Shown: in pieces, positions 20,133 through 32,456 of the stretch | Numbering within the stretch: the stretch's first letter is position 1 | Layout of the letters: the number at the start of each line of letters is the position of its first letter | Source: Hortaea werneckii | Lineage: Eukaryota > Ascomycota > Dothideomycetes > Mycosphaerellales > Teratosphaeriaceae | NCBI GenBank assembly: GCA_037044905.1 | Contig: JBAOKB010000109.1 | Location: forward strand, 28,227 to 92,226 | Direction of reading: 5' to 3' | Length of the DNA: 64,000 nucleotides | Notes under the pieces: generated by a model | Databases searched by the model: none | What the model was told of the DNA's origin: nothing | The model's input: only the letters and a program-made list of their open reading frames with translations | Position numbers and translations under genes: made by a program

Positions 20133-21337
20133 CTACAACTTCGACTCCTCCGTAGGCTTCTCGCCAATCACATCCAAAAAAGCCGGATGCACATGCTCGG
20201 TCAGATCAGCCGCCTGCATGGACCTTCCCAACTTCTTAAACGCCAACCGCGAACACTCCCGCGTGACCGCAGAACCCCCATACGCACACAACGCGAGCAA
20301 CTCCTCCGACCCCATGTCCCCCTCGTGCTCCCACAACTTCTCCAAGTACGCCTTCCGATAACACAACAGCGTCGCCAGCGAACCCGTCAACGTATCCCCC
20401 TGCCCACCCGACCTCTTCAACCCCCCCTCCCCATCCGAAACCAACGTATGCGACCCATTAGAAATAAAATCCACTTTCCCCTTCTTAATCACCGTCACGC
20501 CGCCCAACGCCTGCGCCAACTTCTCACACAACTTACTCTCTTCCTCCTTCTCAACATCGATATTCTGGCTCTTCGCCAGCCGCCCAAACTCCACCACGTT
20601 CGGGGTGAGGATACACTCTTTGTACCCCTTCACCAACTCCGGCCGCGTCTGAGCCAGGTACAGCCCGTCGGCATCTAGCACGAAACTCACCCCTTTCCTC
20701 TTCGCTTCCACGATTACCCGCGCGCAGACTTCTTGCATTGCCGGATCCCGGCCTAGTCCCGGTCCGATCACGATTACGTGCAGGCGGTCTAGCATCGCGA
20801 TCACGTTCGCCGCGACGCTGTCGATGGTTTCCCCGTTTTGGAGGTTCTTTTCCTGTCGCATGTAGGGGTGTACCATGAGGTTCGGCGAGTAGGTTTTTAT
20901 TACTTGGCCTGCGCCCGGTTCGCAGATTACGTGGGACTGTTTGGATTCAAAGAGGGAGAATGCGGTTAGCGATTGGCGGTGGTGGATAGGTGAAGATAGT
21001 GGGGGGATGGGTGGCGACTCCACTGGGTGAAACTCTTACCATATCACAGCCTAGTTTTGCGGACGCGGCGGCGGAGAAGTACGGCGCCCCGGTGTAGTCT
21101 TCGCTCCCGCCTATGACGGCTACGCGGCCTAGTTGGCCTGGTTGGATAGGGGAGGTCAGCCATGGGGTCCTTTTTCTTTTCTTTTCTTTTTCTTTTCTTT
21201 TTTTTTTTTTTTTCTAATCAAGTTCGGGTCATTATATGATGAATGATACCTTTGTGGAATTTCTCCAGCATGGGCGGGACCATCTTGTAAACTTTGCCGA
21301 GGATGTCCTTGCGTGTCATGTTGCCAAGTGCTGCCAT
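20133..21337 (-). CDS. NNR2: ATP-dependent (S)-NAD(P)H-hydrate dehydratase
   Basis: Three exons, 21337-21250, 21137-21040 and 20936-20133, join in phase to 329 aa. The enzyme repairs NADHX and NADPHX, damaged hydrated cofactors, using ATP, together with an epimerase (NNR1) not in this window. It belongs to the ribokinase-like fold. Visible motifs are GGSEDYTGAPYFSA early, GPGLGRDP, the LDADG...LTPN block, and the GGQGDTLTG loop whose Asp is the expected catalytic base. Length matches the yeast and human homologues without a large targeting peptide. Intron 1 (112 nt) contains a long CTTTT/T-rich tract. The gene is divergent from the small hydrophilic protein at 21843, sharing a 505-bp promoter region. 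Confidence 0.93.
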
Positions 21338-21842
21338 GTTTATGGTGTTTGAAGTGGTTCCTATACAATGGGGATTGAGGATTTATATGGTGTATCGGAT
21401 TGAGTTGGTGTCCAGTTGGGGTTTGGATGGGGAATATCTAGAGGATTGACACCGATGATTCAAGTGATGTGTCCGATTCGAGATGGGTGGAGGAATTGAG
21501 GAGGAGAGAAAGAAATGAAGAAGGGTGGCGATTTGATGTCGTTGATCAATGTTCCTCAGCCGTGTCTGCAATGTCTCGGAGCAACGCGATGACAGGCAAT
21601 GACGCTCACGCGTGCTGGAAATCGACGCGATATGACGAAAGCGGGGTAGCGTCCAGTCGACATTAGTTGATCTCATCATGCGATGGAATTGATTGATTCC
21701 CCGGCGATTTGATGAGATCTCATCGATAACCCCATTGACTTTAATATTTGCTTTTTTCCCAATCACCTTGACCTTCCTGTGTCTACAACATAATCAAACA
21801 ATCGTTCTCGTACAGTAACCCGACAAGACATCATCCACCACC
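21338..21842. other. Bidirectional promoter region
   Basis: A 505-bp spacer between divergent starts at 21337 (minus) and 21843 (plus). The plus-strand leader ends in CATCATCCACCACC, a C/A-rich leader typical of fungal starts. No specific operator was identified. Confidence 0.5.
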
Positions 21843-22451
21843 ATGGCTCACGACGACCTCAACCCCACCGGCCCCGCCCAACCACCGCTCGACCAAGTCT
21901 ACGAAACCCAAGGCAACCCCATCACCAAGGAACCTGCCGAGCAAGTCTCCGCCCAGCGTCACGCAAGAGAAGCCGCCCAACAACCAACGTATATCACACT
22001 CTTTCCTCTCCAAGCCCCAATCCCCAGCTAACCTCTCCTCCCCCTCCCTAGCGACCAACGCATCCCCGCCCAACAAGCCAGCTACTCCGAAGCCACCCCC
22101 AGCAGTCTAGGCCGCGGGATCGTCGGCGCCGGTCCCGGCGAAGAAGCCCAAGGCCTGACCCACCAGGACGTAGGCCGCAGCAACGAACTCGAAGCCGAAC
22201 AGATGGCTGCCCCGGGGGAAGGCAAGATCGCCGACGCCGTGACAGGCAACAACCCCGCCGTCCTCAGCGGCGGCGGCGAACCGGGTATGGAAACCGACCT
22301 CGACCGTAAGAAGCGCGAGCAGGCCCCTCTCCGTGAGGCGGTCCAGGAGCAGCAGAGGGAAGGGTTTGATGTTGGTGGGGTGCTGGGGCAGAGAGGGGGG
22401 CCGGCGAATCCGGTTGGGAAGGATAATTACCCGAATACGGATAGGGTTTGA
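21843..22451 (+). CDS. Small hydrophilic protein of unknown function
   Basis: Two exons, 21843-21988 and 22052-22451 (63-nt intron, phase 2), encode 181 aa. The protein is highly hydrophilic, rich in Gly, Ala, Pro, Glu and Gln, with no signal peptide, membrane segment or Cys pair. A Gly-rich central motif (GRGIVGAGPGEEAQGL) and a charged DLDRKKREQ stretch are the only landmarks. Similar short disordered proteins are common in filamentous fungi and some resemble LEA-type stress proteins, but I cannot place it in a named family. Intron sites and phase are clear. Confidence 0.75.
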
Positions 22452-23045
22452 TTTTTGGGAAATGGCAGCACGAGGGCAAGGGGTGGGGGAAAGGGGAGTG
22501 ATCTGGGAAAAGAAGTGATGTTGGACTGGCTCTCCCTGTGGTAGTGCGAGATTTCATTTGACCCCCTTTGGAGGTATGAGTGATGATTCTTTCCCTGAGC
22601 CAGTCGGGAACGAAGGTTCAAAAGCATTGGGATTGGAGGGGGTTTTGGTCGAGAGATATCCGAAAGAATTTTGCTTGTGTCTTCTTCATGTCCAGGCAAC
22701 AGGACTGTTCTGGCTGCTTCAGACGGTGTATCTCAGCATTATTCTACAATTTTGGCGTCGGGTCACATCTCATACTCAATTCGATTAGGTCTGTGCTGGC
22801 TTCACGGTGGTTTTCATCAACGCGGAACTAGTATTAATGGGGAACAAGAAGGAGAAGATGGAAGGGTTCGATACTCAATTCGATTAGGTCTGTGCTGGCT
22901 TCACGGTGGTTTTCATCAACGCGGAACTAGTATTAATGGGGAACAAGAAGGAGAAGATGGAAGGGTTCGACGCTCTACGTGTGAGCGGATCGACTAGTAT
23001 CTTTGTAAGAATCTCGATATCTATCTTGTACTGCTAACGTCAAGT
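22452..23045. other. Convergent 3' intergenic containing a 99-bp tandem duplication
   Basis: The space between the small hydrophilic protein and the ABC transporter. It holds the exact tandem duplication listed separately; nothing else was recognised. Confidence 0.6.
22772..22969. repeat. Perfect tandem duplication, 2 x 99 bp
   Basis: Bases 22772-22870 are repeated without change as 22871-22969 (starting ATACTCAATTCGATTAGG). The unit is a multiple of three, so an ORF crosses both copies, but it has no start or domain support. Perfect identity indicates a recent event or an assembly duplication. Confidence 0.92.
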
Positions 23046-26000
23046 TTACAGCTTTCTGTCGCGATGAAGCAACAATAGTCCGAGATATGCAATGATGCGG
23101 TACACAAATCCGATCAAAAACAATATTCTGCTCTCAAGATCAGCACACACAAATCAGCAAGCCCACTTCTCTCCCCCACCCCAAAACCACCAGATCACAA
23201 GACAGAAACGAGCAGCTAGAGGATAAAGAACTTACCCGAAATCCACTCCAAACCGCCCCAACGTATACCCAACCGTCTGACTCGCCAAATCCACCCTATA
23301 CAAACCCCCCAGCGGCTCAAGATTCTCCGTAAAATACGCCTCCGCGAACCACACCCCCGGCGACAACCGCCAGAACCACTCGACCCCCCACTCCTTCACC
23401 CGACTCAACGGCGGCGCCACACCCCCCAACACTCCAATCACCAAACTCCCCAACACCGCAATCAACGGCCCATCCTCTTTCCTCTTCACCCCTACACTCA
23501 CCACCCCCGCTAACCCGTAAATACACCAGAAGTAACCCAGATTCACCCCCCACATCCTCGCCCACCCCATCCGCGACGGCGAAGCCAGCAAATCCAACAC
23601 CACCGTGAACTGGAAACTACTCCCCACCAACCGCGGCAGCACTCCCACCTGCTTCCCCACAAAATCCGCAACCACCGACCCCCCCGCCCTCCGCTCCCGC
23701 ATCGCCACTTCCCTGCCCGCCCCGAGGACCCAATACCCCGGCGCCGAAGCACACAGTCCGATGCTCATCCCCGCTAGCAACCCCAGTTGCGGGGTCGAAA
23801 TGTAGTCCACGGCGGACCCGAGAGCGGAGAAGGGGGAATGCGGGATCCCTTGGAATAAGTTCCCGTGTGAGGGATACGCGGTTAGGCCTATTAGGGTGCC
23901 GGCTAGTGTGCTGCACAGGAGTTCGGAGATCTGGGTCCCTGGGGTGCGGGTCTGGATGAGCAGGGCGCGGTGGAGGTTGTGTAGGATTTGGGCCGGGAGG
24001 GTTGCGCTGCGGTTGTGGAGGGTTGGGAGGGAGGGGGTGGTGTTGGAGCGGCGGGGGAGGGGTTTGGTTGGGGTGATGGGGTTGTCGAGGAGGTGGTGTG
24101 GATGGGTGTCCTGGTGCCTGGGATCCTGCCCTTTGGTTTTCCACTCGTCAATGAGATGGTCGACTTGCGATCCACGGGTTTTGGCCGCTCCCCCGCCAAC
24201 AGCGTACTGTGCGCCATCCCCCGTGAGGATGTCCATGAGTGTGTCGGCGGGATTCGCGCGGAGCGGGAACTGGAACCCCATCCTCTCGAAGTACTCCTCC
24301 ATCTCCCCCGTAGGCCCAGCATACACCATCCGCCCCTGCGCAAGCAACAACACCTGATCGAAGCCGTAGAAGATCTGCTCTCGGGGTTGGTGAACAATCG
24401 CGATAATCGTCACCCCTAACCGACTAATCCCCTTCAACAACCGCATCAGACTCGCCGCACTCGACGCATCCAGCCCACTCGTCGGCTCGTCGAGAAAAAT
24501 CGCCATTGGCGCCGCTGCGAGCTCGATCCCAATACTCGTCCTTTTCCTCTGGCCCCCGCTGACACCCGGTCGGTTTACGTCCCCGACCTGCGAGTCCTGC
24601 ACGTGCGAGAGCTGCAGACAGCCTATCAGCGCGTCGACGTGCGTCTGGATCGCTTTATCCCGCCATCGCGCCGGTAACCTGCACCGTGCGGAATGCAGGA
24701 TGTTCTCCCGGATTGTCAGTTCCGGGACCAGGATGTCGTCTTGGGGTACATAGCCTATCACTTTCCGGTATTCCCGCGTCGTCGCTTTCGCACATCCGTT
24801 TATCTTGATCGTTCCGGAGCTCGTCTTAATTTTTCCCATTAGTACGTTGACCAATGTGCTCTTCCCCGCCCCTGAGGGTCCCATGATCCCCCAGCAGCTG
24901 CCGCGCGGGATGCTGCCTGTGATTTGTTGTAGGATCTTCTGGCCTGTGTGGGTGCTGACGCAGAGGTTCTCGAAGTCGAAGGTGAGGCCGAGGGAGGTGG
25001 TTTCGATTGCGTGGGAGATGCTTTGCAGGAAGGACTGGAAGTGTGGGTTGCTTTGGAAATCCTCTTCGAGACGAATGCCGTCGTCTTCGTAAAGGGATGA
25101 GTCTGTGTCGTCGTTATCGGTACAGCCGTCCATATTGTCTACCCGTCCGCTCACCCGACGGCTAGGCATCCCAACCTCTCTCGAAGGCGAAGCCGATTTG
25201 TTGTCCTGCTGCGGTGAATCCAAGGACCTCCCGCCTCGCTTCCCTCTCGCAGAAGAACACCGACGACGCAACAACTCCACCCCTTCCCCCCCCTTTCCAC
25301 CTTCCCTCACCCTGCCCTTCCTCCCTCTCCGCCTCCTCCTCTCCAACCTCCCAACCCCTTTCCCGACCCACCACCCCACAACCACCAACCCATCAACCAA
25401 CACCAAAACCCCCAACGGCACAACCCTCACCTGCTTCACCGCCCCCATCGGACAATATGCCCCCCAATCACATTTCATCGCCTCTACCGAACCCTGCGGA
25501 CAAAAATGTCCCTTCGGACAGATTTTCTTCTCTTTCCCTCCTCTCGCCTCTCCGGCTCCTCTGCCTCGTACTTCTTTCCCATCACCGAAGGAGAAAGAAG
25601 AAGAGGTGGTGGTGGTGGTGGAAGAAGAAGAAGGACAGTAGAATCCCGCGGGACAGATGATGGGTTCGTAGAGCCCCTGTGGGTTACAGCTTAGCCGGTT
25701 CGCGCGCAGGATCTGGCAGCGCTCGTAGGGCGGACAGGACTGTGGCGGGTTGAGGGGGGAGGAGTTGGGACCTGAGAATGATTCTGATTTAGTTTGTTTC
25801 TCCCTCTTGGCAACCCTTTGAAGTCTTAATGGTCATGCGTGTGTTGCATGATTGTTGGAAGAAACAGGGCAAGTGGGTTTCTTTTCTTTTTTTTTAAAAA
25901 AAAAAGATAAAAAAGAACAAGAACAAGAACAAGGGGGGGGAAATGGAGAGTGGAAAATGGATTAAACGTCTTCCTTATGGATGCCTATAAGCTCCCCCTG

Positions 26001-26310
26001 ACGCAAAGGCAGGAAGAGAAACTTGAGAAGAGAGAGTATACGTACAGTACCACCCCGGTAGACAAATATCCTCGCTAGCCAATGCCACGGGCAAGGCTCC
26101 CTGGCTAAAACATCCCGTCTGCGTATAGTTGAGCGAATAAGCGAAGTGGCTGAAGTCCTTGGTATTCATGTTGTCGTATCGGGCCAGATCGGCTACCTGG
26201 ACGGGATGTGCGCTGGCGTTGACACTGGCGAAGAAAGTGGTGAGGGCTGTGGTGTGGGATGGTGCGAGGGTGGTCGATGCGAGGGAGGAGAGGGATGCTA
26301 TGTATGCCAT
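23046..26310 (-). CDS. ABCG-type half transporter with Cys-rich N-terminal domain
   Basis: Three exons, 26310-26046, 25771-23236 and 23127-23046, join in phase to 960 aa. Residues about 60-200 are Cys-rich, with repeated CPxGxYC-like motifs (LPGWYC, PAGFYC, PKGHFC, WGAYC), then a membrane segment and a basic linker. The nucleotide-binding domain has Walker A GPSGAGKST (about 386), signature VSGGQRKRTS (about 492) and Walker B IFLDEPTSGLD (about 513). Six C-terminal membrane segments follow. This matches the ABCG group with an extended extracellular N-terminus seen in fungi and plants. The substrate is unknown. The last exon was found by phase: the frame otherwise stops directly at a GGTAAGT donor, and splicing adds a final hydrophobic helix ending in HRDRKL. 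The ATG at 26310 is chosen because it opens the luminal domain; an upstream extension to 26511 lacks support. Confidence 0.88.
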
Positions 26311-27733
26311 TCTTCTATGCGTGGTCGTCGTGCCGAGAGTGGTGCTATTATTGTTAAAGTGCGGGTCGTTGGAGGAGAAACGATGCGATGTTTGATCGAT
26401 GTCGTACGGAACGATACAGGCGCCATTTCCTCTACCAGGATAAGGGACGATCGAGAGGGAGCGGCCAAAGTCAAGAGTAGGGCAAGTACTTTTTAGAGAC
26501 TGCACCTTCATTTCAAGGGGAGTCTTCCTTCCTGGTTTCCTTCCTGGTCTTCTGCCTGTGGCGCTTTATGGCGTGCAATCCGGGAGGAAAGCACAACGCT
26601 ACCGCCATCTCCTGCTCTGGAGGTAGCTACCTAGGTACTTTTTATGGTAGAAAAATCCTTACCCCGGACTGGAAATTGAATGATCGCAAATGGATAAACG
26701 GAGGATTAGAAAAGATGACCCATCCACCACAGCCATCGTCAGGCGAATCCCCTCTCGTCCACACATGAGTCGACTACTCATACCTGCATGCGCATGATCC
26801 CTGCCATTCTCGAAGGTTTCTCGAAGGTTGAACTCTCCATCTGCGACTGCAGTAAGCTACGTGAGCATTCTGAACAGAATCACCATTTTGAGAGAGGGAA
26901 GTTCATAAATCGGACCAAAAACCCCCTAGCAAATGCCCGAATTTCAAGTGGAAGTTACAGGTGGCGCAGAGCGATACCTGCGCAGATAACCCCAACCGTT
27001 GAGAATGGAATGGTCTCGTGTAGTCGCTGCTGTAGACGACTCAGACGGTCCATAATTGCTATCACGCCGCAGAGGCCTGTCAAATGCGGCAGGCCACGCC
27101 TCACCCATTCTGACTACTCTAACCAAATATAGCCCTGTACACCCGTTAGATGTATGGTGTAGGGAGGACTGGAGAAGAGCACCATCCGGTCGCTAGTATT
27201 CCACTTTAAGCGCTGATGGTGCGCTGCCACTCTCAGCCGTAAATAGGCAAGATGTTGGGGCCTGAGAAGTGCGTAAGATGCCTAAAGGCATCCCAGGTTA
27301 GCAGCCTGGTTACAGATCTTTGCGCTGCATCGAGCGGCGTTCTCGGCGATTATCATGGTGGTCAGGATGGAAACAATCTAGCCATCCTGCAACATCCTTC
27401 TCCCCGCAAAAGGAAAGGACACGGGAAGGTCAGACAGAATTTCCACGCCAAAACCCCCATAACATGCTTCGGTAAAGAGCAATGGACTTACACTTGAGGG
27501 TGAAAGAGTAGAGAAGAAGTGGAAAATACGCAAATGCCATAACCTTTAGAACGCCTCTCGTCTGCACTGACAAAACACAAGAAGAATCTGAACATAAGAG
27601 TCAACAACCACTTACACACACGCGCACGCATGCACGCACGTATGCCGCTTAAAACCTAGTATTTACAAAGACTAAAAAAAAAACTCCACCCTACCACATC
27701 TAACCCTTGTCACCCATCCTCAGAGACATTCAT
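26311..27733. other. Intergenic, gene-free
   Basis: About 1.4 kb between the ABC transporter start and the 3' end of SDH1. No gene was recognised. A strictly alternating purine-pyrimidine tract (27614-27644, ACACACACGCGC...) is present in the SDH1 3' region. Confidence 0.55.
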
Positions 27734-29738
27734 CTAGTACTTCCTAGCAAAAGGCGGGACAGCCTTACACTCGGCCTCGTCGAGGGTGTTCATCTCGACG
27801 GCACGGTAGCCGATCTGGGTCTGCTCCTGGGGCTTCTTCTGCCAGGTCAGGGTGTGCTTCATCCAGTTCTCGTCGTCGCGGTCGGGGAAGTCCTCGCGGG
27901 CGTGGGCGCCGCGGGACTCCTTGCGGTTGGCGGCCGCTTCGGCCGTCTGCACCGCGCACGTCAGCAGGTTGCGGAGCTCGAGCGACTCGACCAGGTCCGT
28001 GTTCCAGATCATCGAGCGGTCCTTCAGGCCGATCTGGTTCCACATTTGGTCGACGTCGTTCATCCTGTAGGAAAGAGGGTGGTTAGTGATGGGTTCAGGT
28101 ATGTGTTCATGTGAGGCAAACTTACTTCTTCACACCCTGGTCAAGCGATTCCTGGGTTCTGAAGACGGAAACGTCCGTCTGCATGACCTTCTGCATAGCG
28201 CTGCGAATCTCGTTGGTGCTCTTCGGGCCGTCGGCGGTTCTCACGTGGTCGATGGTGGCGATAGAGTCGGCACCGGCATCGGCGGAGATCTCGGGGTGAG
28301 CCTTGCCTGGAGAAGCCTTGTCGCGGATCGTGTGGCTGACCGCACGGCCGAAGACGACAAGATCCAGCAGAGAGTTGGCACCAAGACGGTTAGCACCGTG
28401 GACAGAGACACAGGCCGCTTCACCGCAGGCGTAGAGACCTGGGACGATCTGGTCCTGACCCTTCTCATCCGTGGTAAGAACCTCACCAGTGTACTTGGTT
28501 GGGATACCACCCATGTTGTAGTGGACGGTGGGCAGCACAGGGATGGGCTGCTTGCGGACATCGACACCAGCGAAAATAGAGGCGGTCTCAGAGATACCTG
28601 GGAGACGCTCGTGGAGGACCTCCGGAGGCAAGTGAGACAATTGCAGGTAAATGTGGTCCTTGTCCGGTCCGACACCACGGCCGTCACGGATCTCCATAGT
28701 CATGGAGCGAGAGACGACGTCACGGGATGCCAGGTCCTTGGCGGTCGGGGCGTAACGCTCCATGAACCGCTCACCCTCGGAGTTGAGCAGATAACCACCC
28801 TCACCACGAGAGCCCTCGGTGATCAGGCAGCCAGCACCGTAGATACCAGTCGGGTGGAACTGGACGAATTCGAGATCCTGGTTGGGAAGACCGGCACGTG
28901 CAACCATAGCCATACCGTCACCCGTGCAAGTGTGTGCGGAGGTGCAAGAGAAGTAAGCACGGCCATAGCCACCAGTGGCCAGAACGGTGTGGTGGGCACG
29001 GAATCGGTGGAGCGTGCCGTCTTCCTGGTTGTAGGCTACAACACCCTTGCACTCGCCATCTTCCATGATCAAATCAATGGCGAAGAACTCGATGAAGTAG
29101 TTGGTGTTGTGCCTCAGCGACTGACCGTACAGGGTGTGCAGCAGGGCGTGACCGGTCCTGTCGGCAGCGGCACAGCACCGGTAGGCCTGGCCACCCTTAC
29201 CGAACTGCTGCGACTGACCACCGAAGGCACGCTGGTAGATCTTGCCGTCGTCGGTACGCGAGAATGGGCAGCCATAGTTCTCCAACTCGTAGACCGAGGC
29301 AGGCGCCTCACGGGTCATGTAGTGAATGGCATCCTGGTCACCCAGCCAGTCCGAACCCTTCACCGTGTCGTACATGTGCCACCGCCAGTCGTCCTCGTGC
29401 ATGTTGCCCAGCGCGGCGTTGATACCGCCCTGGGCGGCGACGGTGTGTGATCTCGTAGGGAAAAGCTTGGATATACAGGCGGTGTTGAAGCCGGCCTCTG
29501 CCAGACCGAAGGCGGCACGCAGGCCGGAGCCACCAGCACCGACGACGAGGGCATCGTATTCGTGGTCTATGACGGGATACTTGTTGGAGACGAAGGGCGA
29601 GGCTTCCTTCGCTCGGAGGGGCCCGTTGGGGGTGATGATCTTGTTGGCGGGTGTGGTGCGGGAGAAGTTGCGCTGCTGGAGCTGGCGCGAGAGCGCGCTG
29701 CGGGGGGCGGCGAAGCGCCTGAAGGAGTTGGACAGCAT
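27734..29738 (-). CDS. SDH1: Succinate dehydrogenase flavoprotein subunit (complex II)
   Basis: Two exons, 29738-28126 and 28064-27734 (61-nt intron, phase 2), encode 647 aa. The subunit oxidises succinate to fumarate in the TCA cycle and passes electrons to the iron-sulfur subunit of complex II on the mitochondrial inner membrane. The N-terminus is an Arg/Ser-rich mitochondrial presequence (about residues 1-45). The FAD Rossmann motif is VVGAGGSGLRAAFGL; the segment RSHTVAAQGG carries the His that binds FAD covalently. The catalytic region includes HPTGIYGAGCLITEG and RGEGG with the active-site Arg, and HGANRLGANSLLD is intact. The C-terminal domain ends in PPFARKY. Length and motifs are those of a complete fungal protein. 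Confidence 0.97.
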
Positions 29739-30841
29739 CTTGTCGACTCCAGCCAGATGCTATGGGAGGTGGAGATGTAGGTGGTAGTGGTGGTAGTGGT
29801 GGGAGAGCGGAGATTGACAGTCGAGATGGAGGCGTTTCGTTTCCGAGCCAGCAACAGAGTCGATGTCGTATGTCTCGCCGCTGCCGTTTCCCGCGAATGC
29901 TAGCCTTATTTCCAGCCAATCAGCACGCTGCAAAGTCAGCAGCCATTGCCGAGGCCGACGACACCCGATGTCGCCTCTAGAGGACTTGCGCTGAAGATCT
30001 CACACGGGAATTTGCATATGATTGATTCGGGTGGAATGAACACTATCATACGTAGATTTTCGCCGTGTGCTATACGGCCATGACACTACACAGTATACGT
30101 GAAGACTCAGCGTTATGAAAGATAATTCTACGCAGCCACTCGACCGAAGAGAGCCACATCCATCATGACGTTTACAGTCCATGCCACCTGGGCAGTCCCG
30201 AGGAGTAGTTTTCTGTCTGGACGGTCTCAACCGCTCATACAGGTCGAACTCGATGTACGATTCCTTTGACTAGCAATACCGCTCTATATTTATGAATCCC
30301 CGTTAGCTTTTTCGCTCTAGATGCTACTGTATTGACCTTTATTTAACAATACTGCCTCTATAGCAATGAGATACGTGTAATTTTTGCGATTCTTATGGCA
30401 AGTTTAGACTGTACACCTATGTCGGTAGCTACCTAGGTGCTATGGCAAGTGTCGGTTGTCTTGCTTTGGCCTGCGTTAGCTATGGCGACTTCCAACCTTG
30501 AGGTTCTTCTCTGAAAGCGCATGCCTGATTCTGAGCAGTAACCTTGCTCTTTCGTCTTGGGTGTTCCAGCCAGAACACCTGCCGTTGCCACCCAGACACG
30601 CAGCGTCAATCGCCATTCAACATGGCAGTCAAGGAAGCGGTACCTCAGATGGGAGAAAATTGCTCGCAATAATAACGTTGGAAAGTTGCAACAACCCGAT
30701 TTCATCAATTCACTTTTGTCTTTGCTTTTCTCGCCATTGCCTGCATTTTCCATAGCTCACTGGCTCGACCTGGCTCGACCAACTCTCATCCGCCTCCACT
30801 CGCTTGCAATCCCCTCCCGAGAGTCTTCGCCTGTCACCAAA
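29739..30841. other. Divergent intergenic region
   Basis: A 1.1-kb spacer between SDH1 and the secreted protein at 30842. It holds a purine-rich GGTGG/TAGTGG repeat next to the SDH1 start (29765-29810) and an AT-richer centre (30240-30420). No gene was recognised. Confidence 0.5.
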
Positions 30842-31731
30842 ATGCTTCCTGCTCTCTTGTGGCTCGTCGCTCTTCTCACGTCTGTCCAGGCTCAGCCCGC
30901 CAGACCAGCCTGCTTAGTACCTGGCCATTCCATCCTTTATAATCCTCAAGCATCTGACCTGTCTAGGATGCATGTCTCCCTCCCACCAGTCAACTCAAAG
31001 CCGTCTGTTCTCCAGACACGCTTCCATCGGTCCTCGATTGTGTGAACTCAACATGCACCCACACCAATCTCGCCGGCTATATGACTCTGGCATACACCCC
31101 CAAGATCCTGTATTCCTGCCAACAATCGCTAGTCCCTGGGTCCACCGAGCCGGGTGATACTTTGACTTTGCACGGTGACGGCCGTTGCACGACGAGCCCC
31201 TACGCATTCCGCAGCTTTGTTACAGATGGCGGATCGCAGGCAATGGCTAAGGCATGTCATGTGGAGATATACGCCAACGAAGGCTGCGAGGGCGAGTCCA
31301 CGCAGTTGAGCCTGGATGACTTGGAGGAAGGCGGCTGTCAGTTTACTGGCGGCAAGAGCGCGAAGATGATCTGTCGAACTGCAGAGCCTGAGAACCAAGG
31401 TAGGCCTTTCACTCTTCCTACATCGTCTCGAAGTAAGGACCGTTGCTGACAAAACAAAGCGGCCTTGACCCATCTCCGAGCCATGTGTCCCCGGATGATG
31501 GCCAACTACGCCCTCTTCGGCAACGCTAGCTCATCGACTGTGACCAGTCTTCCCGCCCTGGCCAGCACCAACGGGACAGCGAAGCCTTCTACGGCCTACT
31601 CGACGGATACTGGCGGTAATGCCACTGGGGCGTTGACAACAGCGGAGCCGTATACTGGCATGGCGACCAGGACGGCTCAGGCGGGCATTGCAGCGCTGAC
31701 TCTGCTATGCGTCGTCTTCGCTATGTTTTAA
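30842..31731 (+). CDS. Small secreted Cys-containing GPI-anchored protein
   Basis: Three exons, 30842-30916, 30967-31399 and 31460-31731, join in phase to 259 aa. A signal peptide (about residues 1-18, MLPALLWLVALLTSVQAQ) leads a Cys-rich region of about 145 residues with roughly ten Cys (CSPDTLPSVLDCVNSTC, then several single Cys). This is followed by a Ser/Thr-rich stalk and a C-terminal hydrophobic tail (GIAALTLLCVVFAMF), the layout of a GPI-anchored surface protein. No enzyme family is recognised. Exon 2 was set by the 50-nt intron at 30917-30966, without which the frame would stop at 31045. Confidence 0.78.
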
Positions 31732-32456
31732 TATGCGGAATAGCTTTTGGGAGATTTGTCTTGTTTTGTTGAAGCATGCTGTTCGGATTGCTGGTGGTCG
31801 TTGGCGTCTGTGATTACACGAATATGTACGAAGGTGTTGTATTGTAAAAGTTGGACTCATTGGAAGTTTAATGTGGGGTAGTCTTAATGTACAATTCTTT
31901 GGGGGCTCTCATGGGTTCTTGGAATGTAACCCTCTCCATATTAATAGGTCTATACTAGCTAGTGTAGAGGTCCTTGTCGGCTTGCGCGCGCGCCACACAA
32001 ATTCGGAGATGCGACAGTGTTTTTGGCCGAAGCGATGATAAGGCTTCCGCTGGCAAACGTACACGCCGTCATAATGTCCAACCCGCTCATTGGAATTTGC
32101 ATGAAACTGCTCACTGCGAGATACGGTGTGATGCCAATTTCTGCCCGGCGATCCGATTCCTACTACGCAACTGCTGAACCAAACACGACAGAGCTTAAAA
32201 TGATGTTGTGCACTCCTAGTTGGGACAGTGGGACATTGGAACCCTGAGGTGGATAACCCTCATATTTTCAGCCTCAGGCCAAAACCGGCGAGTATCGGAG
32301 CGCGAGAACATTCACCAGGGTAAGCTCTCTGCCGAAAGAGTTCCCGAGAGCTCCAACACTGCATCCACAATAACTGCCATCCCAAGTGGCAGAGATGGAT
32401 TCTCCTTTCGACAAGACAAGGAAACGCGATAGTGAAACCATTTACATCAACACAGG
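31732..32456. other. Intergenic, nothing recognised
   Basis: About 725 bp. No ORF with family signature; it includes the 3' region of the secreted protein and the promoter of the next gene. Confidence 0.5.

Noticed and set aside
22671..22997. ORF crossing the 99-bp tandem repeat
   Set aside because: Repeated peptide comes only from the DNA duplication; no start context, homologue or conservation.
28086..29450. Plus-strand ORF of 454 codons
   Set aside because: Antisense shadow of SDH1, a well-supported gene with complete family motifs.
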